Below are positions 1-14,472 of a DNA stretch of 64,000 nucleotides, piece by piece (position 1 is the stretch's first letter; each line of letters starts with the position of its first letter). The position numbers were made by a program, and so were the translations under genes. Source of the DNA: Chamaelirium japonicum (lineage: Eukaryota; Streptophyta; Magnoliopsida; Liliales; Melanthiaceae). The stretch is from NCBI GenBank assembly GCA_947650365.1, contig OX393550.1:120592374-120656373 (forward strand). The letters are read 5' to 3'. The notes under the pieces were generated by a model. The model saw only the letters and a program-made list of their open reading frames with translations. It was not told the DNA's origin and made no database searches.

Positions 1-2827
1 ATCATCGTACGAATGAATTAGAATGGATCGTGCGAATGAAATAGAATGGATTGTATGAATGAATTAGAATGGATCGTACGAATGAATTAGAATGGATTCA
101 TTCGTGCGAATGAATTAGAATGAATTGTGCGAATGAATTAGAATGGATCGTATGGATTTATTAGAATGGATATATTCGTGCAAATGAATTGGAATGGATC
201 GTATGAATGAATTAGAATGGATCGTACGAATGAATTAGAATGGATACATTCGTGCGAATGAATTAGAATGGATCGTACGAATGAGTAAGAATGGATCGTA
301 CGAATGAAATAGAATGGATTGTACGAATGAATTAGAATGGATCGTGCGAATGAATTAGAATGGATCGTATGAATAAAATAGAATTGATCATATGAATTAG
401 AATGGATCGTACGAAGGAATTAGAATGGATCGTACGAATGAATTAGAATGGATCGTGTGAAAGAATTAGAATGGATTGTATGAATGAATTAGAATGGTTC
501 GTACGATCAATTCTAATTCATTCGCACGAATGTATCCATTCTAATTTCTTCGTACAATCAATTCTAATTCCTTCGTACGAATTATTCTTACTCATTCGTA
601 CGATCCATTCTAATTCATTCGCACGAATATATCCATTCTAATTCCATCGTACGATCCATTCTAATTCATACGATCCATTCTATTTCATTCGTACGATCCA
701 TTCCTACTCATTTGGACAATCCATTCTAATTCATTCGTACAATCCATTCTAATTCATTCGCACGATCCATTCGAATTCACTCATATGATCCATTCTAATT
801 CCTTCGTATGATCCATTCTAATTCATTTGTATCCATTCTATGTCATTCGCATGATCCATTCGAATTCATTCGCACGATCCATTCTAATTTCCATTCTAAT
901 TCATTCATACGATCCATTCTAATTCATTCGCACGAATGTATCCATTCTATTTCATTCGTACGATCCATTCTAATTCATTCGCACTATCAATTCTAATTCA
1001 TTCATACGATCCATTCTAATTCATTCGCACAGTCTATTCTAATTCATTCGTTACGATCCATTCTAATTCATTCGTACGATCCATTCTAATTAATGAATTA
1101 GAATGGATTGTACGAATGAATTTGAATGGATCGTATGAATGAATTAGAATGGATCGTGCGAATGAATTATAATGGATCGTACGAATGAATTAGAATGGAC
1201 ACATTCATTCTAATGAATTAGAATGGATCGTATGAATGAATTAGAATGGAAATTAGAGAATGAATTAGATTACGATCCATTCTATTTCATTCATACGATC
1301 CATTCTAATTCATTCGTACAATCCATTCTATTTCATTCGTACGATCCATTCTTACTCATTCGTATGATCCATTCTAATTCATTCGCATGAATGTATCCAT
1401 TCAAATTCATTCGTACGATCCATTCTAATTCATTCGTACAATCCATTCTAATTCATTCGTACGATCCATTCTAATTCAATCATACGATCCATTCTAATTC
1501 ATTCATACAATCCATTCTAATTCTTTCACACGATCCATTCTAATTCTTTCGTACGATCCATTCTAATTCATTCGTACAATCTATTCTATTTCATTCGTAC
1601 GATCCATTCTTACTCATTCATACATTCCATTCTAATTCATTCGTATGATCTATTCTAATTCATTTGCACGAATGTATCAATTCTAATTCATTCGTACGAT
1701 CCATTCTAATTCATTCGTACGATCCATTCTAATTTATTCATACGATCCATTCTAATTCATTCGCACGATCCGTTCTAATTCATTCTAATTCATTCGTACG
1801 ATCCATTCTAATTCATTCGCACGATCCATTCGAATTCACTCATACGATCCATTCTAATTCATTCGTATGATCCATTCTAATTCATTTGTATCGATTCTAT
1901 TTCATTCGCACGATCCATTCGAATTCATTCACACGATCCATTCTAATTCATTCATACGATCCATTCTAATTCATTTATACAATCCATTCTTACTCATTCG
2001 TATGATCCATTCTAATTCATTTGCACGAATATATCCATTCTAATTCATTCATACGATCCATTCTAATTCATTCATACGATCTATTCTAATTCTTTCGCAC
2101 GAATGTATCCATTCTAATTCATTCGTACAATCCATTCTAATTCCTTCGTACGATCCATTCTATTTCCTTCGTACGATCCATTCTAATTCCTTTGTACGAC
2201 CCATTATATTTCATTCGTATGATCCATTCTAATTCCTTCGTACGATCCATTCTAATTCCTTCGTACGAATCATTCTTACTCATTCGTACGATCCATTCTA
2301 ATTCATTCGCACGATCCATTCTAATTCATTCGCACAATCCATTCTAATTCATTCATACGATCCATTCTAATTCATTCGTACGATCCATTCTAATTCATTC
2401 GCACGAATGTATCCATTCTAATTCATTCGTACGATCTATTCTAATTCATTCGTACGATCCATTCTAATTCATTCGCACGAATGTATCCATTCTAATTCAT
2501 TCATACAATCTATTCTAATTCATTCGTACGATCTATTCTAATTCATTCGTACAATCCATTCTATTTCATTCGTACGTTCCATTCTTACTCATTCGTATGA
2601 TCCATTCTCATTCATTCGCACGAATGTATCCATTCTAATTCATTCGTACGATCCATTCTAATTCTTTCGTACGATCCATTCTTACTCATTCATACGATCC
2701 ATTCTAATTCATTCACACAAATGTATCCATTCTAATTCATTCGTACGATCCATTCTAATTCATTCGTATGATCCATTCTAATTGATAAGTACGATCCATT
2801 CTATTTCATTTGTACGATCCATTCTAA
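1..2827. repeat. Satellite mosaic: F 1-504, R to 1092, F to 1270, R to 2827
   Basis: Short blocks of opposite orientation. The F-R switch at about 504 passes through the palindromic linker TCGTACGA. The R-F switch at 1,081-1,106 is a hairpin with 11-bp perfect arms (CCATTCTAATT / AATTAGAATGG) and a 4-base loop. The R block 1,270-2,827 holds many 28-mers (GCACGAATGTATCC). A GAATTC-containing variant (CCATTCGAATTC) near 770, 860, 1,830 and 1,915 recurs later in both orientations. Confidence 0.9.
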
Positions 2828-4203
2828 TGAAATAGAATGGATTGTACGAATGAATTAGAATGGATCGTACGAATGAATTAGAATGGATACATTCGTGCTA
2901 ATGAATTAGAATGGATCATAGGAATGAGTCAGAATGGATCGTACAAATGAAATAGAATGGATTGTACGAATGAATTAGAATGGATCGTACGAATGAATTA
3001 GAATAGATTGTATGAACGAATTAGAATGGATACATTCGTGCGAATGAATTAGAATGGATCGTACGAATGAATTAGAATAGATCGTACGAATGAATTAGAA
3101 TAGATCATACGAAGGAATTAGAATGGATCGTACGAAGGAATTAGAATGGATCGTACGAATGAATTAGAATGGATACATTCTTGCGAAAGAATTAGAATAG
3201 ATCGTATGAATGAATTAGAATGGATCGTATGAATGAATTAGAATGGATTGTACGAATGAATTAGAATTGATCGTACGAATGAATTTGAATGGATCATACG
3301 AATGAATTAGAATGGATACATTCGTTCGAATGAATTAGAATGGATCATACGAATGAGTAAGAATGGATCGTATGAATGAAATAGAATGGATTGTACGAAT
3401 GAATTAGAATGGATCGTACGAATGAATTAGAATAGATTGTATGAATGAGTTAGAATGGATACATTCGTGCGAATAAATTAGAATGGATCGTATGAATGAA
3501 TTAGAATAGATCATATTAATGAATTAGAATGGATCGTATGAATGAATAAGAATAGATCGTACGAAGGAATTAAAATGGATCGTACGAAGGAATTAGAATG
3601 GATCGTACGAATGAATTAGAATGGATACATTCGTGCGAAAGAATTTGAATAGATCATATGAATGAATTAGAATGGATCGTACGAATGAATTTGAATAGAT
3701 TGTGTGAATGAATTAGAATGGATCGTACGAATGAATTAGAATGGATATATTCGTGTGAATGAATTAGAATGGATCATATGAATGAATTAGAATGGATCGT
3801 ATGAATGAATTAGAATGTATCGTACGAATGAATTAGAATGGATACATTCGTGTGAATGAATTAGAATAGATCATACGAATGAGTAAGAATGGATCGTACG
3901 AATGAAATAGAATAGATCGAAAGAAGGAATTAGAATGGATCATACGAATGAATTAGAATGGATCGTATGAAATAAATAGAATGTATTGTATGAATGAATT
4001 AGAATGGATCGTATGAATGAATTAGAATGGATTGTACGAATGAATTAGAATGGATCGTACGAATGAATTCAAATGGATACATTCGTGCAAATGAATTAGA
4101 ATGGATCATACGAATGAGTAAGAATGGATCGTACGAATGAAATAGAATGGATTGTACGAATGAATTAGAATGGATCGTACGAATCAAATAGAATGGATCG
4201 TAA
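2828..4203 (+). repeat. F satellite block with 429-bp tandem duplication
   Basis: Uninterrupted F monomers. A marker series begins at 3,001 (GAATAGATTGTATGAA, then a 28-mer, GAAGGAATT variants, and a 28-mer followed by GCGAAAGAATT). It recurs from 3,430 with the same order of variants and many scattered differences, giving a 429-bp period over roughly 2,830-3,690. The block ends in the junction module at 4,203. Confidence 0.8.
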
Positions 4204-4275
4204 TCTAATTCATTCATACGATCCATTCTAATGCGAATGAATTAGAATGGATCGTATGAATGAATTAGATTACGA
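4196..4275. repeat. Inversion-junction module, copy 1
   Basis: F satellite ending GATCGTAATC runs into a 30-bp R fragment (4,203-4,233), then F again (GCGAATGAATTAG), then TTAGATTACGATCC into R at about 4,270. The same double switch with the same wording occurs at 9,526-9,605. Its first half recurs at 11,203-11,240 and partly at 19,654 and 61,944. That indicates copying of one ancestral inverted module. Confidence 0.85.
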
Positions 4276-7200
4276 TCCATTCTATTTCATTCAGACGATC
4301 CATTCTAATTCATTCGTATGATCCATTCTAATTCATTCGCACGAATGTATCCATTCTAATTTATTCGTACGATCCATTCTAATTCATTCGTACAATCCAT
4401 TCTAATTCATTCGTACGATCCATTCTAATTCATTCATACAATCCATTCTAATTCATTCATACAATACATTCTAATTTTTTCACACGATCCATTCTATTTT
4501 ATTCGTACGATCGATTCTAATTCATTTGTACAATTCATTCTATTTCATTCGTACGACTCACGATCCATTCTAATTCATTCGTATGATCCATTCTAATTCA
4601 TTCGCACGAATGTATCCATTCTAATTCATTCGTAAGATCCATTCTAATTCATTCGTACAATCGATTCTAATTCATTCGTACGATCCATTCTAATTCATTC
4701 ATTCGATCCATTCTAATTCATTCATACAATCCATTCTAATTCTTTCACACGATCCATTCTAATTCATTCGTACGATCCATTCTAATTGATACATACAATC
4801 CATTCTATTTCATTCGTACAATCCATTCTTACTCATTCGTACGATCCATTCTAATTCATTAGCACGAATGTATCTATTCTAATTCATTCGTACGATCCAT
4901 TCTAATTCATTAATTCGATCCATTCTAAGTCATTCATACAATCCATTCTAATTCTTTCACACGATCCATTCTAATTCATTCGTACGATCCATTCTAATTC
5001 ATTCGTACGATCCATTCTAATTCATTCGTACAATCCATTCTATTTTATTCGTACGATCCATTCTTACTCATTCGTGTGATCCATTCTAATTCATTCGCAC
5101 GAATGTATCCATTCTAATTCATTCATACGATCCATTCTAATTCATTCACATGAATGTATCCATTCTAATTCATTCGTACGATCCATTCTAATTCATTAGC
5201 ACGATCCATTCTAATTCATTCGTACAATCCATTCTATTTCATTCGTACTATCCATTCTTACTCATTCGTATGATCTATTCTAATTCATTCGCACGAATGT
5301 ATCTATTCTAATTCCTTCGTACGATCCATTCTAATTCATTCGCAAGATCAATTCTAATTCATTCGTACGATCCATTCTAATTCATTCATACAATCCATTC
5401 TTACTCATTCGTATGATCCATTCTAATTCATTTGCACGAATATATCCATTCTAATTCAATGAATCGTATTAATAAATTAGAATAGATACATACGAATGAA
5501 TTAGAATGGATCGTATGAATGAATTAGAATAGATCGTACGAAGGAATTAGAATGGATCGTACGAATGAATTAGAATTGATCGTACGAATGAATTAGAATA
5601 GATTGTGCGAATGAAATAGAATGGTGCGAATAAATTAGAATGGATCTTGCGAATGAATTAGAATGGATCGTACGAATGAATTAGAATGGATCGCGTACAA
5701 TCCATTCTATTTCATTCGTACGATCTATTCTTACTCATTAGCACGATCCATTCTATTTCATTCGTACAATCCATTCTAATTCATTCGCACGATCCATTCG
5801 AATTCACTCATATGATCCATTCTAATTCATTCGTATGATCCATTCTAATTCATTTGTAACCATTCTATTTCATTCGCACGATCCATTCGAATTCATTCGC
5901 ACGATCCATTCTAATTCATTCATACGATCCATTCTAATTCATTCATATAATCCATTCTTACTCATTCGTATGATCCATTCTTATTCATTTGCATGAATAT
6001 ATCCATTCTAATTCAACGGATCGTATGAATGAATTAGAATGGATACATACGAATGAATTAGAATGGATCGTATGAATGAATTAGATTGGATCGTATGAAT
6101 GAATTAGAATGGATCGTGCGTCGTACGAATGAATTAGAATGGATCGTATTAATGAATTAGAATGGATCGTGCGAATGAATTAGAATGGATCGTACGAATG
6201 AATTAGAATGGATCGTATGAATGAATTAGAATAGATTGTGCGAATGAATTAGAATGGATCGTACGAATGAATTAGAATGGATACGAATGAATTAGAATGG
6301 ATACATTCATGCGAATGAATTAGAATGGATCATACGGATGAGTAAGAATGGATCGTACGAATGAATTAGAATGGATCGTATGAATGAATTAGAATTGATC
6401 GTGCAAATGAATTAGAATGGATTTTGCGAATGAAATAGAATGGATCATACGAATGAATTAGAATGGATACATTCGTGCGAATGAATTAGAATGGATCATA
6501 CGAATGAGTAAGAATGGATCGTACGAATGTATTCGTGCAAATGAATTAGAATGGATCGTATGTACGAATGAATTAGAATGGATCGTACGAATGACTAAGA
6601 ATGGATCGTATGAATGAAATAGAATGGATTGTACGAATGAATTAGAATGGATCGTACGAATGAATTAGAATGAATGTATCCATTCTAATTCATTTGTACG
6701 ATCCATTCTAATTCATTCGTACGATCCATTCTAATTCATTCAAACGATCCATTCTAATTCATTCACACAATCCATTCTAATTCTTTCACACGATCCATTC
6801 TAATTCATTCGTACGATCCATTCTAATTGATACATACAATCCATTCTATTTCATTCGTACGATCCATTCTTACTCATTCGTACGATCCATTCTAATTCAT
6901 TAGCACGAATGTATCTATTCTAATTCATTCGTACGATCCATTCTAATTCATTCATACGATCCATTATAATTCATTCATACAATCTATTCTAATTCTTTCA
7001 CACGATCCATTCTAATTCATTCGTACGATCCATTCTAATTCATTCGTATGATCCCTTCGAATTCATTCGCACGAATGTATCCATTCTAATTCATTCGTAC
7101 GATCCATTCTAATTCATTCGCACGAATGTATCCATTCTAATTCCTTCGTACGATTTATTCTAATTCCTTCGTACGAATCATTCTTACTCATTCTTACGAT

Positions 7201-8142
7201 CCATTCTAATTCATTCGCACGAATGTACCCATTCTAATTCCTTCGTACGATCCATTCTAATTCATTCGTACGATCCATTCTATTTCATTCGCACGATCCA
7301 TTCTAATTCATTCGCTCGATCCATTCTAATTCATTCGCAAGATCCATTCTAATTCATTCGTACGATCCATTCTAATTCATTCGTATGATCCATTCTAATT
7401 CATTCGTCCAATCCATTCTATTTCATTAGTACGATCCATTCTTACTCATTCGTACGATCCATTCTAATTCATTCGCACGAATGTATCCATTCTAATTCAT
7501 TCGTACGATCCATTCTAATTCATTCGTACGATCCATTCTAATTCATTCGTACAATCCATTCTAATTAATTCGTATGACGCACGATCCATTCTAATTCATT
7601 CATACGATCCAATCTAATTCATTCATACGATCCATTCTAATTCATTCGTACGATCCATTCTAATTCATTCGCACGATCCATTCTAATTCATTCGTACGAT
7701 CCATTCTAATTCATTCGTACGATCCATTCTAATTCATTCGCACGATCAATTCTAATTCATTCATACAATCCATTCTAATTCTTTCACACGATCCATTCTA
7801 ATTCATTCGTACGATCCATTCAAATTCATTCGTACAATCCATTCTATTTCATTCGTACGATCCATTCTTACTCATTCGTACGATCTATTCTTATTCATTC
7901 GTACGATCCATTCTAATTCATTCGTACGATCTATTCTAATACATTCGTACAATCCATTCTAATTCATTTGAACGATACATTCTAATTCATTCGCATGAAT
8001 GTATCCATTCTATTTTATTCGTACAATCCAGATCCATTCTAATTCATTCGTACGATCCATTCTAATTCATTCGTATAATCCATTCTATTTCATTCGTATG
8101 ATCCATTCTTACTCATTCGTACGATCCATTTTAATTTATTCG
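4271..8142. repeat. Satellite mosaic with ~2,041-bp repeated segment
   Basis: Blocks: R to 5,459, F to 5,695, R to 6,017, F to 6,673, R to 8,142. A rare variant pair, TAATTGATACATACAATCC followed by TTAGCACGAATGTATC, appears at about 4,785-4,870 and again at 6,826-6,910 with matching monomers around it (offset 2,041 bp), so about 400 bp or more was copied. The 5,780-5,900 interval repeats the CCATTCGAATTC variant group seen near 770 and 1,830. Confidence 0.75.
6116..6127 (+). repeat. GTGCGTCGTACG shortened-monomer marker
   Basis: A joint where one monomer is cut to the linker: GTGC followed directly by GTCGTACG. F forms are at 6,116, 13,183 (GTGCATCG), 26,784 (ends ACA), 34,409 and 61,108. 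R forms are at 7,571 (CGTATGACGCAC), 29,568, 62,915 and 63,954. Neighbours are shared: a GATTGG monomer one or two units upstream, and GTATTAATG downstream in most F copies. It behaves as a tracer of one copied segment. Confidence 0.85.
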
Positions 8143-9525
8143 TGCGAAGGAATTAGAATGGATCGTACGAAGGAATTAGAATGGATACATTCGTGCGAAT
8201 GAATTAGAATGGATCGTACGAATGAATTAGAATGGATACATTCGTGCGAATGAATTAGAATTGATCGTACAAATGAATTAGAGTGGATCGTGTGAAAGAA
8301 TTAGAATGGATTGTATGAATGAATTACAATGGATCGTATGAATGAATTAGAATGGATCGTGCGAATGAATCCGAATGGATCGTGCGAATGAAATAGAATG
8401 GATAGAAATGAATTAGAATGGATCATACGAATGAATTAGAATGGATCGTACGAGTGAATTCGAATGGATCGTGCGAATGAATTAGAATGGATCGTACGAA
8501 TGAATTAGAATGGATACATTCGTGCGAATGAATTAGAATGGATCGTGCGAATGAATTAGAATGGATCGTACGAATGAATAAGAATGGATCGTACGAATGA
8601 ATTAGAATGGATATGAATGAATTAGAATAGAAACATTCGTGCGAATGAAGTAGAATGGATCATACGAATGAGTAAGAAAGGATCGTATGAATGAATTAGA
8701 ATGGATCGTATGAATGAATTAGAATTGATCGTGCGAATGAATTAGAATGGATTGTGCGAATGAGTTAGAATGAATCGTACGAATGAATTAGAATGGATAC
8801 ATTCGTGCGAATGAATTAGAATGGATCATACGAATGAGTAAGAATGGATCGTTCGAATGTATTCGTGCAAATGAATTAGAATGGATCGTATGTACGAATG
8901 AATTAGAATGGATCGTACGAATGAGTAAGAATGGATCGTACGAATGAAATAGAATGGATTGTGCGAATGAATTAGAATAGATACATTCATGCGAAAGAAT
9001 TAGAATAGACCGTAAGAATGAATTAGAATGGATCGTATGAATGAATTAGAATGGATCATACGAATGAGTAAGAATGGATCGTATGAATGAATTAGAATGG
9101 ATCGTACGAATGAATTAGAATGGATCGTACGAATGAATTAGAATGGATACATTCGAGCAAATGAATTAGAATAGATCGTACGAATGAATTAGAATGGATC
9201 GTACGAATGAGTAAGAATGGATCGTACGAATGAAATAGAATGGATGGTACAAATGAATTAGAATGGATCGTACGAATGAATTAGAATGGATCGTGTGAAT
9301 GAATTAGAATAGATCGTATGAATGAATTAGAATGGATCGTACGAATGAATTAGAATGGATTGTACGAATGAATTAGAATGGATCGTACGAATGAATTAGA
9401 ATGGATACATTCGTGCGAATGAATTAGAATGGATCATACGAATGAGTAAGAATGGATCGTACGAATGAAATAGAATGAATTGTACAAATGAATTAGAATG
9501 GATCGTATGAATGAAATAGAATGGA

Positions 9526-9605
9526 TCATAATCTAATTCATTCATACGATCCATTCTAATGCGAATGAATTAGAATGGATCGTATGAATGAATTAGATTA
9601 CGATC
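9526..9605. repeat. Inversion-junction module, copy 2
   Basis: Same F / 30-bp R / 39-bp F / R arrangement as at 4,196, at an offset of about 5,328 bp. The flanking monomer order on the F side also matches (28-mer, CATAC, GAGTAAG, GAAATAG, then the junction), so more than the junction was duplicated. Confidence 0.85.
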
Positions 9606-11202
9606 CATTCTATTTCAATCGTACGATCCATTCTAATTCATTCGTACAATCCATTCTATTTCATTCGTACGATGCACGATCCATTCTAATTCATTCGTAT
9701 GATCCATTCTAATTCATTCGCGCGAATGTAACCATTCTAATTCATTCGTACGATCCATTCTAATTCATTCGTACGATCCATTCTAATTCATTCATACGAT
9801 CCATTCTAATTCATTCATACCATCCATTCTAATTCTTTCACACGATCCATTCTAATTCATTCGTACGATCCATTCTAATTCATTCGTACAATCCATTCTA
9901 TTTCATTTGTACGATCCATTCTTACTCATTCGTACGATCTATTCTAATTCATTTGCACGAATGTATCCATTTTAATTCGTAAGAATGATTCGTACGATCC
10001 ATTCTAATTCATTCGCACGATCCATTCTTATTCATTCTTACTCATTAGCACGATCCATTCTAATTCATTCGTACAATTCATTCTAATTTATTCGCACGAT
10101 CCATTCGAATTCACTCATACGATTCACTCATACGATCGTGTGAATAAATTAGAATGGATCGTACGAATGAATTAGAATGGATACATTCGTGCGAATGAAT
10201 TAGAATGGATCGTGCGAATGAATTAGAATGGATCGTACGAATGAATTAGAATGGATCATACGAATGAATTAGAATGGATACGAATGAATTAGAATGGATA
10301 CATTCGTGCAAATGAATTAGAATGGATCATACGAATGAGTAAGAATGGATCGTATGAATGAATTAGAATGAATCGTATGAATGAATTAGAATTGATCGTG
10401 CGAATGAATTAGAATGGATTGTGCGAACGAATTAGAATGGATCGTACGAATGAATTAGAATGGATACATTCGTGCGAATGAATTAGAATGGATCATACGA
10501 ATGAGTAAGAATGGATCGTACGAATGTATTCGTGCAAATGAATTAGAATGGATCGTATGTACGAATGAATTAGAATAGATCGTACGAATGAGTAAGAATG
10601 GATCGTACAAATGAAATAGAATGGATTGTTCGAATGAATTTGAATAGATACATTCGTGCGAAAGAATTAGAATAGATCATATGAATGAATTAGAATGGAT
10701 CGTATGAATGAATTAGAATGGATCATACGAATGAGTAAGAATGGATCGTATGAATGAATTAGAATAGATCGTACGAATGAATTAGAATGAATTAGAATGG
10801 ATCGTACGAATGAATTAGAATGGATACATTCGTGCAAATAAATTAGAATAGATCGTACGAATGAATTAGAATGGATCGTACGAATGAGTAAGAATGGATC
10901 ATACGAATGAAATAGAATAGATTGTACGAATGAATTAGAATGGATCGTACGAATGAATTAGAATGGATCGTGTGAAAGAATTAGAATGGATCGTATGAAT
11001 GAATTAGAATGGATCGTACGAATGAATTAGAATAGATTGTACAAATGAATTAGAATGGATCGCACGAATGAATTAGAATGGATACATTTGTGCGAATGAA
11101 TTAGAATGGATCATACGAATGAGTAAGAATGGATCGTACGAATGAAATAGAATGTATTGTACGAATGAATTAGAATGGATCGTACGAATGAAATAGAATG
11201 GA

Positions 11203-11240
11203 TCGTAATCTAATTCATTCATATGATCCATTCTAATGCG
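11203..11240. repeat. Inversion-junction module, copy 3 (first half)
   Basis: GATCGTAATCTAATTC into a 30-bp R fragment and back to F, as in copies 1 and 2. Here the following F sequence continues with a GAGTAAG monomer and does not turn to R. It lies 1,677 bp from copy 2 and marks the end of the ~1.67-kb duplication. Confidence 0.8.
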
Positions 11241-14200
11241 AATGAATTAGAATGGATCGTATGAATGAGTAAGAATGGATCGTACGAGTGAAATAGAATG
11301 GAATGTATGAATGAATTAGAATGGATCATACGAATGAATTAGAATGGATCATACGAATAAATTAGAATGGATACATTCGTGCGAATGATTTAGATTGGAT
11401 CGTACGAATGAGTAAGAATGGATCGTATGAATGAATTAGAATGGATCGTACGAATGAATTAGAATGGTTACATTCGTGCGAATGAATTAGAGTGGATCGT
11501 ACGAATGAGTAAGAATGGATCGTACGAATGTATTCGTGCAAGTGAAAGAATTAGAATGGATTGTATGAATGAATTAGAATGGATCGTATGAATGAATTAG
11601 AATGGAACGTACGAATCAATTAGAATGGATCGTACGAATGAATTAACATGGATACATTCATGCGAATAAATTAGAATGGATCGTACGAATGAGTAAGAAT
11701 GGATCGTACGAATGAAATAGAATGGATTGTACGAATGAATTAGAATGGGTAGTAGATCCAATCTAATTCATTCATACGATCCATTCTAATTCATTCGCAC
11801 GAATGTATCCATTATAATTCATTCGTACGATCCATTCTAATTCCTTCGTACGATCCATTCTAATTCATTCGCACGAATGTATCCATTCTAATTCATTCGT
11901 ACGATTCATTCTAATTCATTCGTACGATCCATTCTTACTCATTCGTACGATCCATTCTAATTCATTCTTACGAATGTATCCATTCTAATTCATTCGTACG
12001 ATCCATTCTAATTCGTTCATACGATCCATTCTAATTCATTCGTACAATCCATTCTATTTCATTCGTACGATCCAATCTTACACATTTGTACGATCCATTC
12101 TAATTCATTTGCACGAATGTATCCATTCTAATTCATTCGTATGATCCATTGTAATTCATTCGTATGATCCATTCTAATTCATTTATATGATCCATTCTAA
12201 TTCATTCATACGATCCATTCTAATTCTTTCACACGATCCATTATAATTCATTCGTATGATCCATTATAATTCATTCATACAATCCATTCTATTTCATTTG
12301 TACGATCCATTCTTACTTATTCGTACGATCCATTCTAATTCATTCGCACGAAAGTATCCATTCTAATTCATTCGTACGATCCATTCTAATTCATTCGTAC
12401 CATCCATTCTATTTCATTCGTACGATCCATTTTACTCATTCTTACGATCCATTCTAATTCATTCGCACGATGAATTAGAATTGATCGTGCGAATGAATTA
12501 GAATGGATCGTACGAATGAATTAGAATGGATCATACGAAGGAATTAGAATGGATCGTACCAATGAATTAGAATAGATTGTGCGAATGAATTGGAATGGAT
12601 CGTACGTAATTAATTAGAATGGAACGTACGAATGAATTAGAATAGGTTGTGCGAATGAATTAGAATGGATCGTACGAATGAATTACAATGGATAAATTCG
12701 TGCAAATGAATTAGAATGGATTGTACGAATTAATTAGAATGGATCGTATGAATGAATTAGAATGGATCGTACGAATGAATTAGATACATTCGTGCGAATG
12801 AATTAGAATGGATCATACGAATGAATTAGAATGGATCGAACGAATGAATTAGAATAGATCGTACGAATGAATTAGAATGGATCGTACGAATGAATTACAA
12901 TAGATCTTATGAATGAGTAAAAATGGATCGTACGAATGAAATAGAATGGATTGTACGAATGAATTAGAATGGATCATACGAATGAATTAGAATGGATCAT
13001 GTGAAAGAATTAAAATGGATTGTATGAATGAATTAGAATTGATCGTGCAAATGAATTAGAATGGATCGTACAAATGAATTTGAATGGATCGTGCGAATGA
13101 ATTAGAATGGATCGTACGAATGAATTAGAATGGATCGTATGAATGAATTAGATTGGATTGTATGAATGAATTAGAATGGATCGTGCATCGTACGAATGAA
13201 TTAGAATGGATCGTATTAATGAATTAGAATGGATCGTGTGAATGAATTAGAATGGATCGTGCTAATGAGTAAGAATGGATCGTACGACATACAATCCATT
13301 CTAATTCATTCGCATGAATTTATCCATTCTAATTCATTCGTACGATCCATTTTAACTCATTCGCACAATCTATTCTAATTCATTCGTACGTTCCATTCTA
13401 ACTCATTAGCACGATCCATGCTAATTCATTCATACGATCTATTCTAATTCATTCGTATGATCCATTCTAATTCATTCGCACAATCTATTCTAATTCATTC
13501 GTACGATCCATTCTAATTCATTCGTACGATCTATTCTAATTCATTCGTACGATCCATTCTAATTCATTCGCACGAATGTATCCATTCTAATTCATTCATA
13601 CAATCTATTCTAATTCATTCGTACGATCCATTCTAATTCATTCGTACAATCCATTCTATTTCATTAGTACAAGCCATTCTTACTCATTCGTATGATCCAT
13701 TCTAATTTATTCGCACGAATGTATCCATTCTAATTCATTCGTACGATCCGTTCTAATTAATTCGTATGATCCATTCTAATTTATTCGTACAATCCATTCT
13801 ATTTCATTCATACGATCCATTCTTACTCATTCGTATGATCCATTCTAATTCATTCGCACGAATGTATCCATTCTAATTCATTCGTACGATCCATTCTAAT
13901 TCATTCGTACAATCCATTCTAATTCATTCGCACGATCCATTCTAATTCATTCATACAAATGTATCCATTCTAATTCATTCATACGAATGAATCCATTCTA
14001 ATTCATACGTACAGTCCATTCTATTTCATTCGTACGATCCATTCTAGTTCATTCGTACGATCCATTCTTACTCATTCGTATGATCCATTCTAATTAATTC
14101 GCACGAATGTATCTATTCTAATTCATTCATACGATCCATTCTAATTCATTCGTACGATCCATTCTAATTCATTCGCACGATCCATTCTAATTCATTCATA

Positions 14201-14472
14201 CAAATGTATCCATTCTAATTCATTCGCACGAATGAATCCATTCTAATTCATTCGTGCAATCCATTATATTTCATTCGTACGATCCATTCTTACTCATTCG
14301 TACGATCCATTCTAATTCATTCGCACGAATGTATCAATTCTAATTCATTCGAACGATCCATTCTAATTCATTCGCACAATCTATTCTAATTCATTCGTAC
14401 GATCCATTCTTATTCATTCGTACGATCTATTCTATTTCATTCGTACAATCCATTCTAATTCACTAGCACGAT
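11241..14472. repeat. Satellite mosaic 11.2-14.5 kb
   Basis: Blocks: F to 11,754, R to 12,470, F to 13,286, R to 14,473. No foreign sequence. The F block contains the GTGCATCGTACG deletion-junction variant at 13,183, flanked by GATTGG and GTATTAATG monomers as at other copies of this marker. The R block contains repeated GCACGAATGTATCC and GCACGAATGAATCC 28-mer forms. Confidence 0.88.

Larger units (their letters stand above)
8143..11240. repeat. ~1.67-kb segmental duplication (8.5-9.56 and 10.15-11.24 kb)
   Basis: Marker words are shared in the same order at two places about 1,667-1,677 bp apart. The word GAATGTATTCGTGCAAATG is near 8,856 and 10,523, preceded by GGATCATACGAATGAGTAAG and followed by ATCGTATGTACGAATG. 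Each copy ends in the GATCGTAATCTAATTC junction (9,526 and 11,203). An R block (9,600-10,136) lies between. A third, older relative of the first marker lies at about 6,526. Confidence 0.75.
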
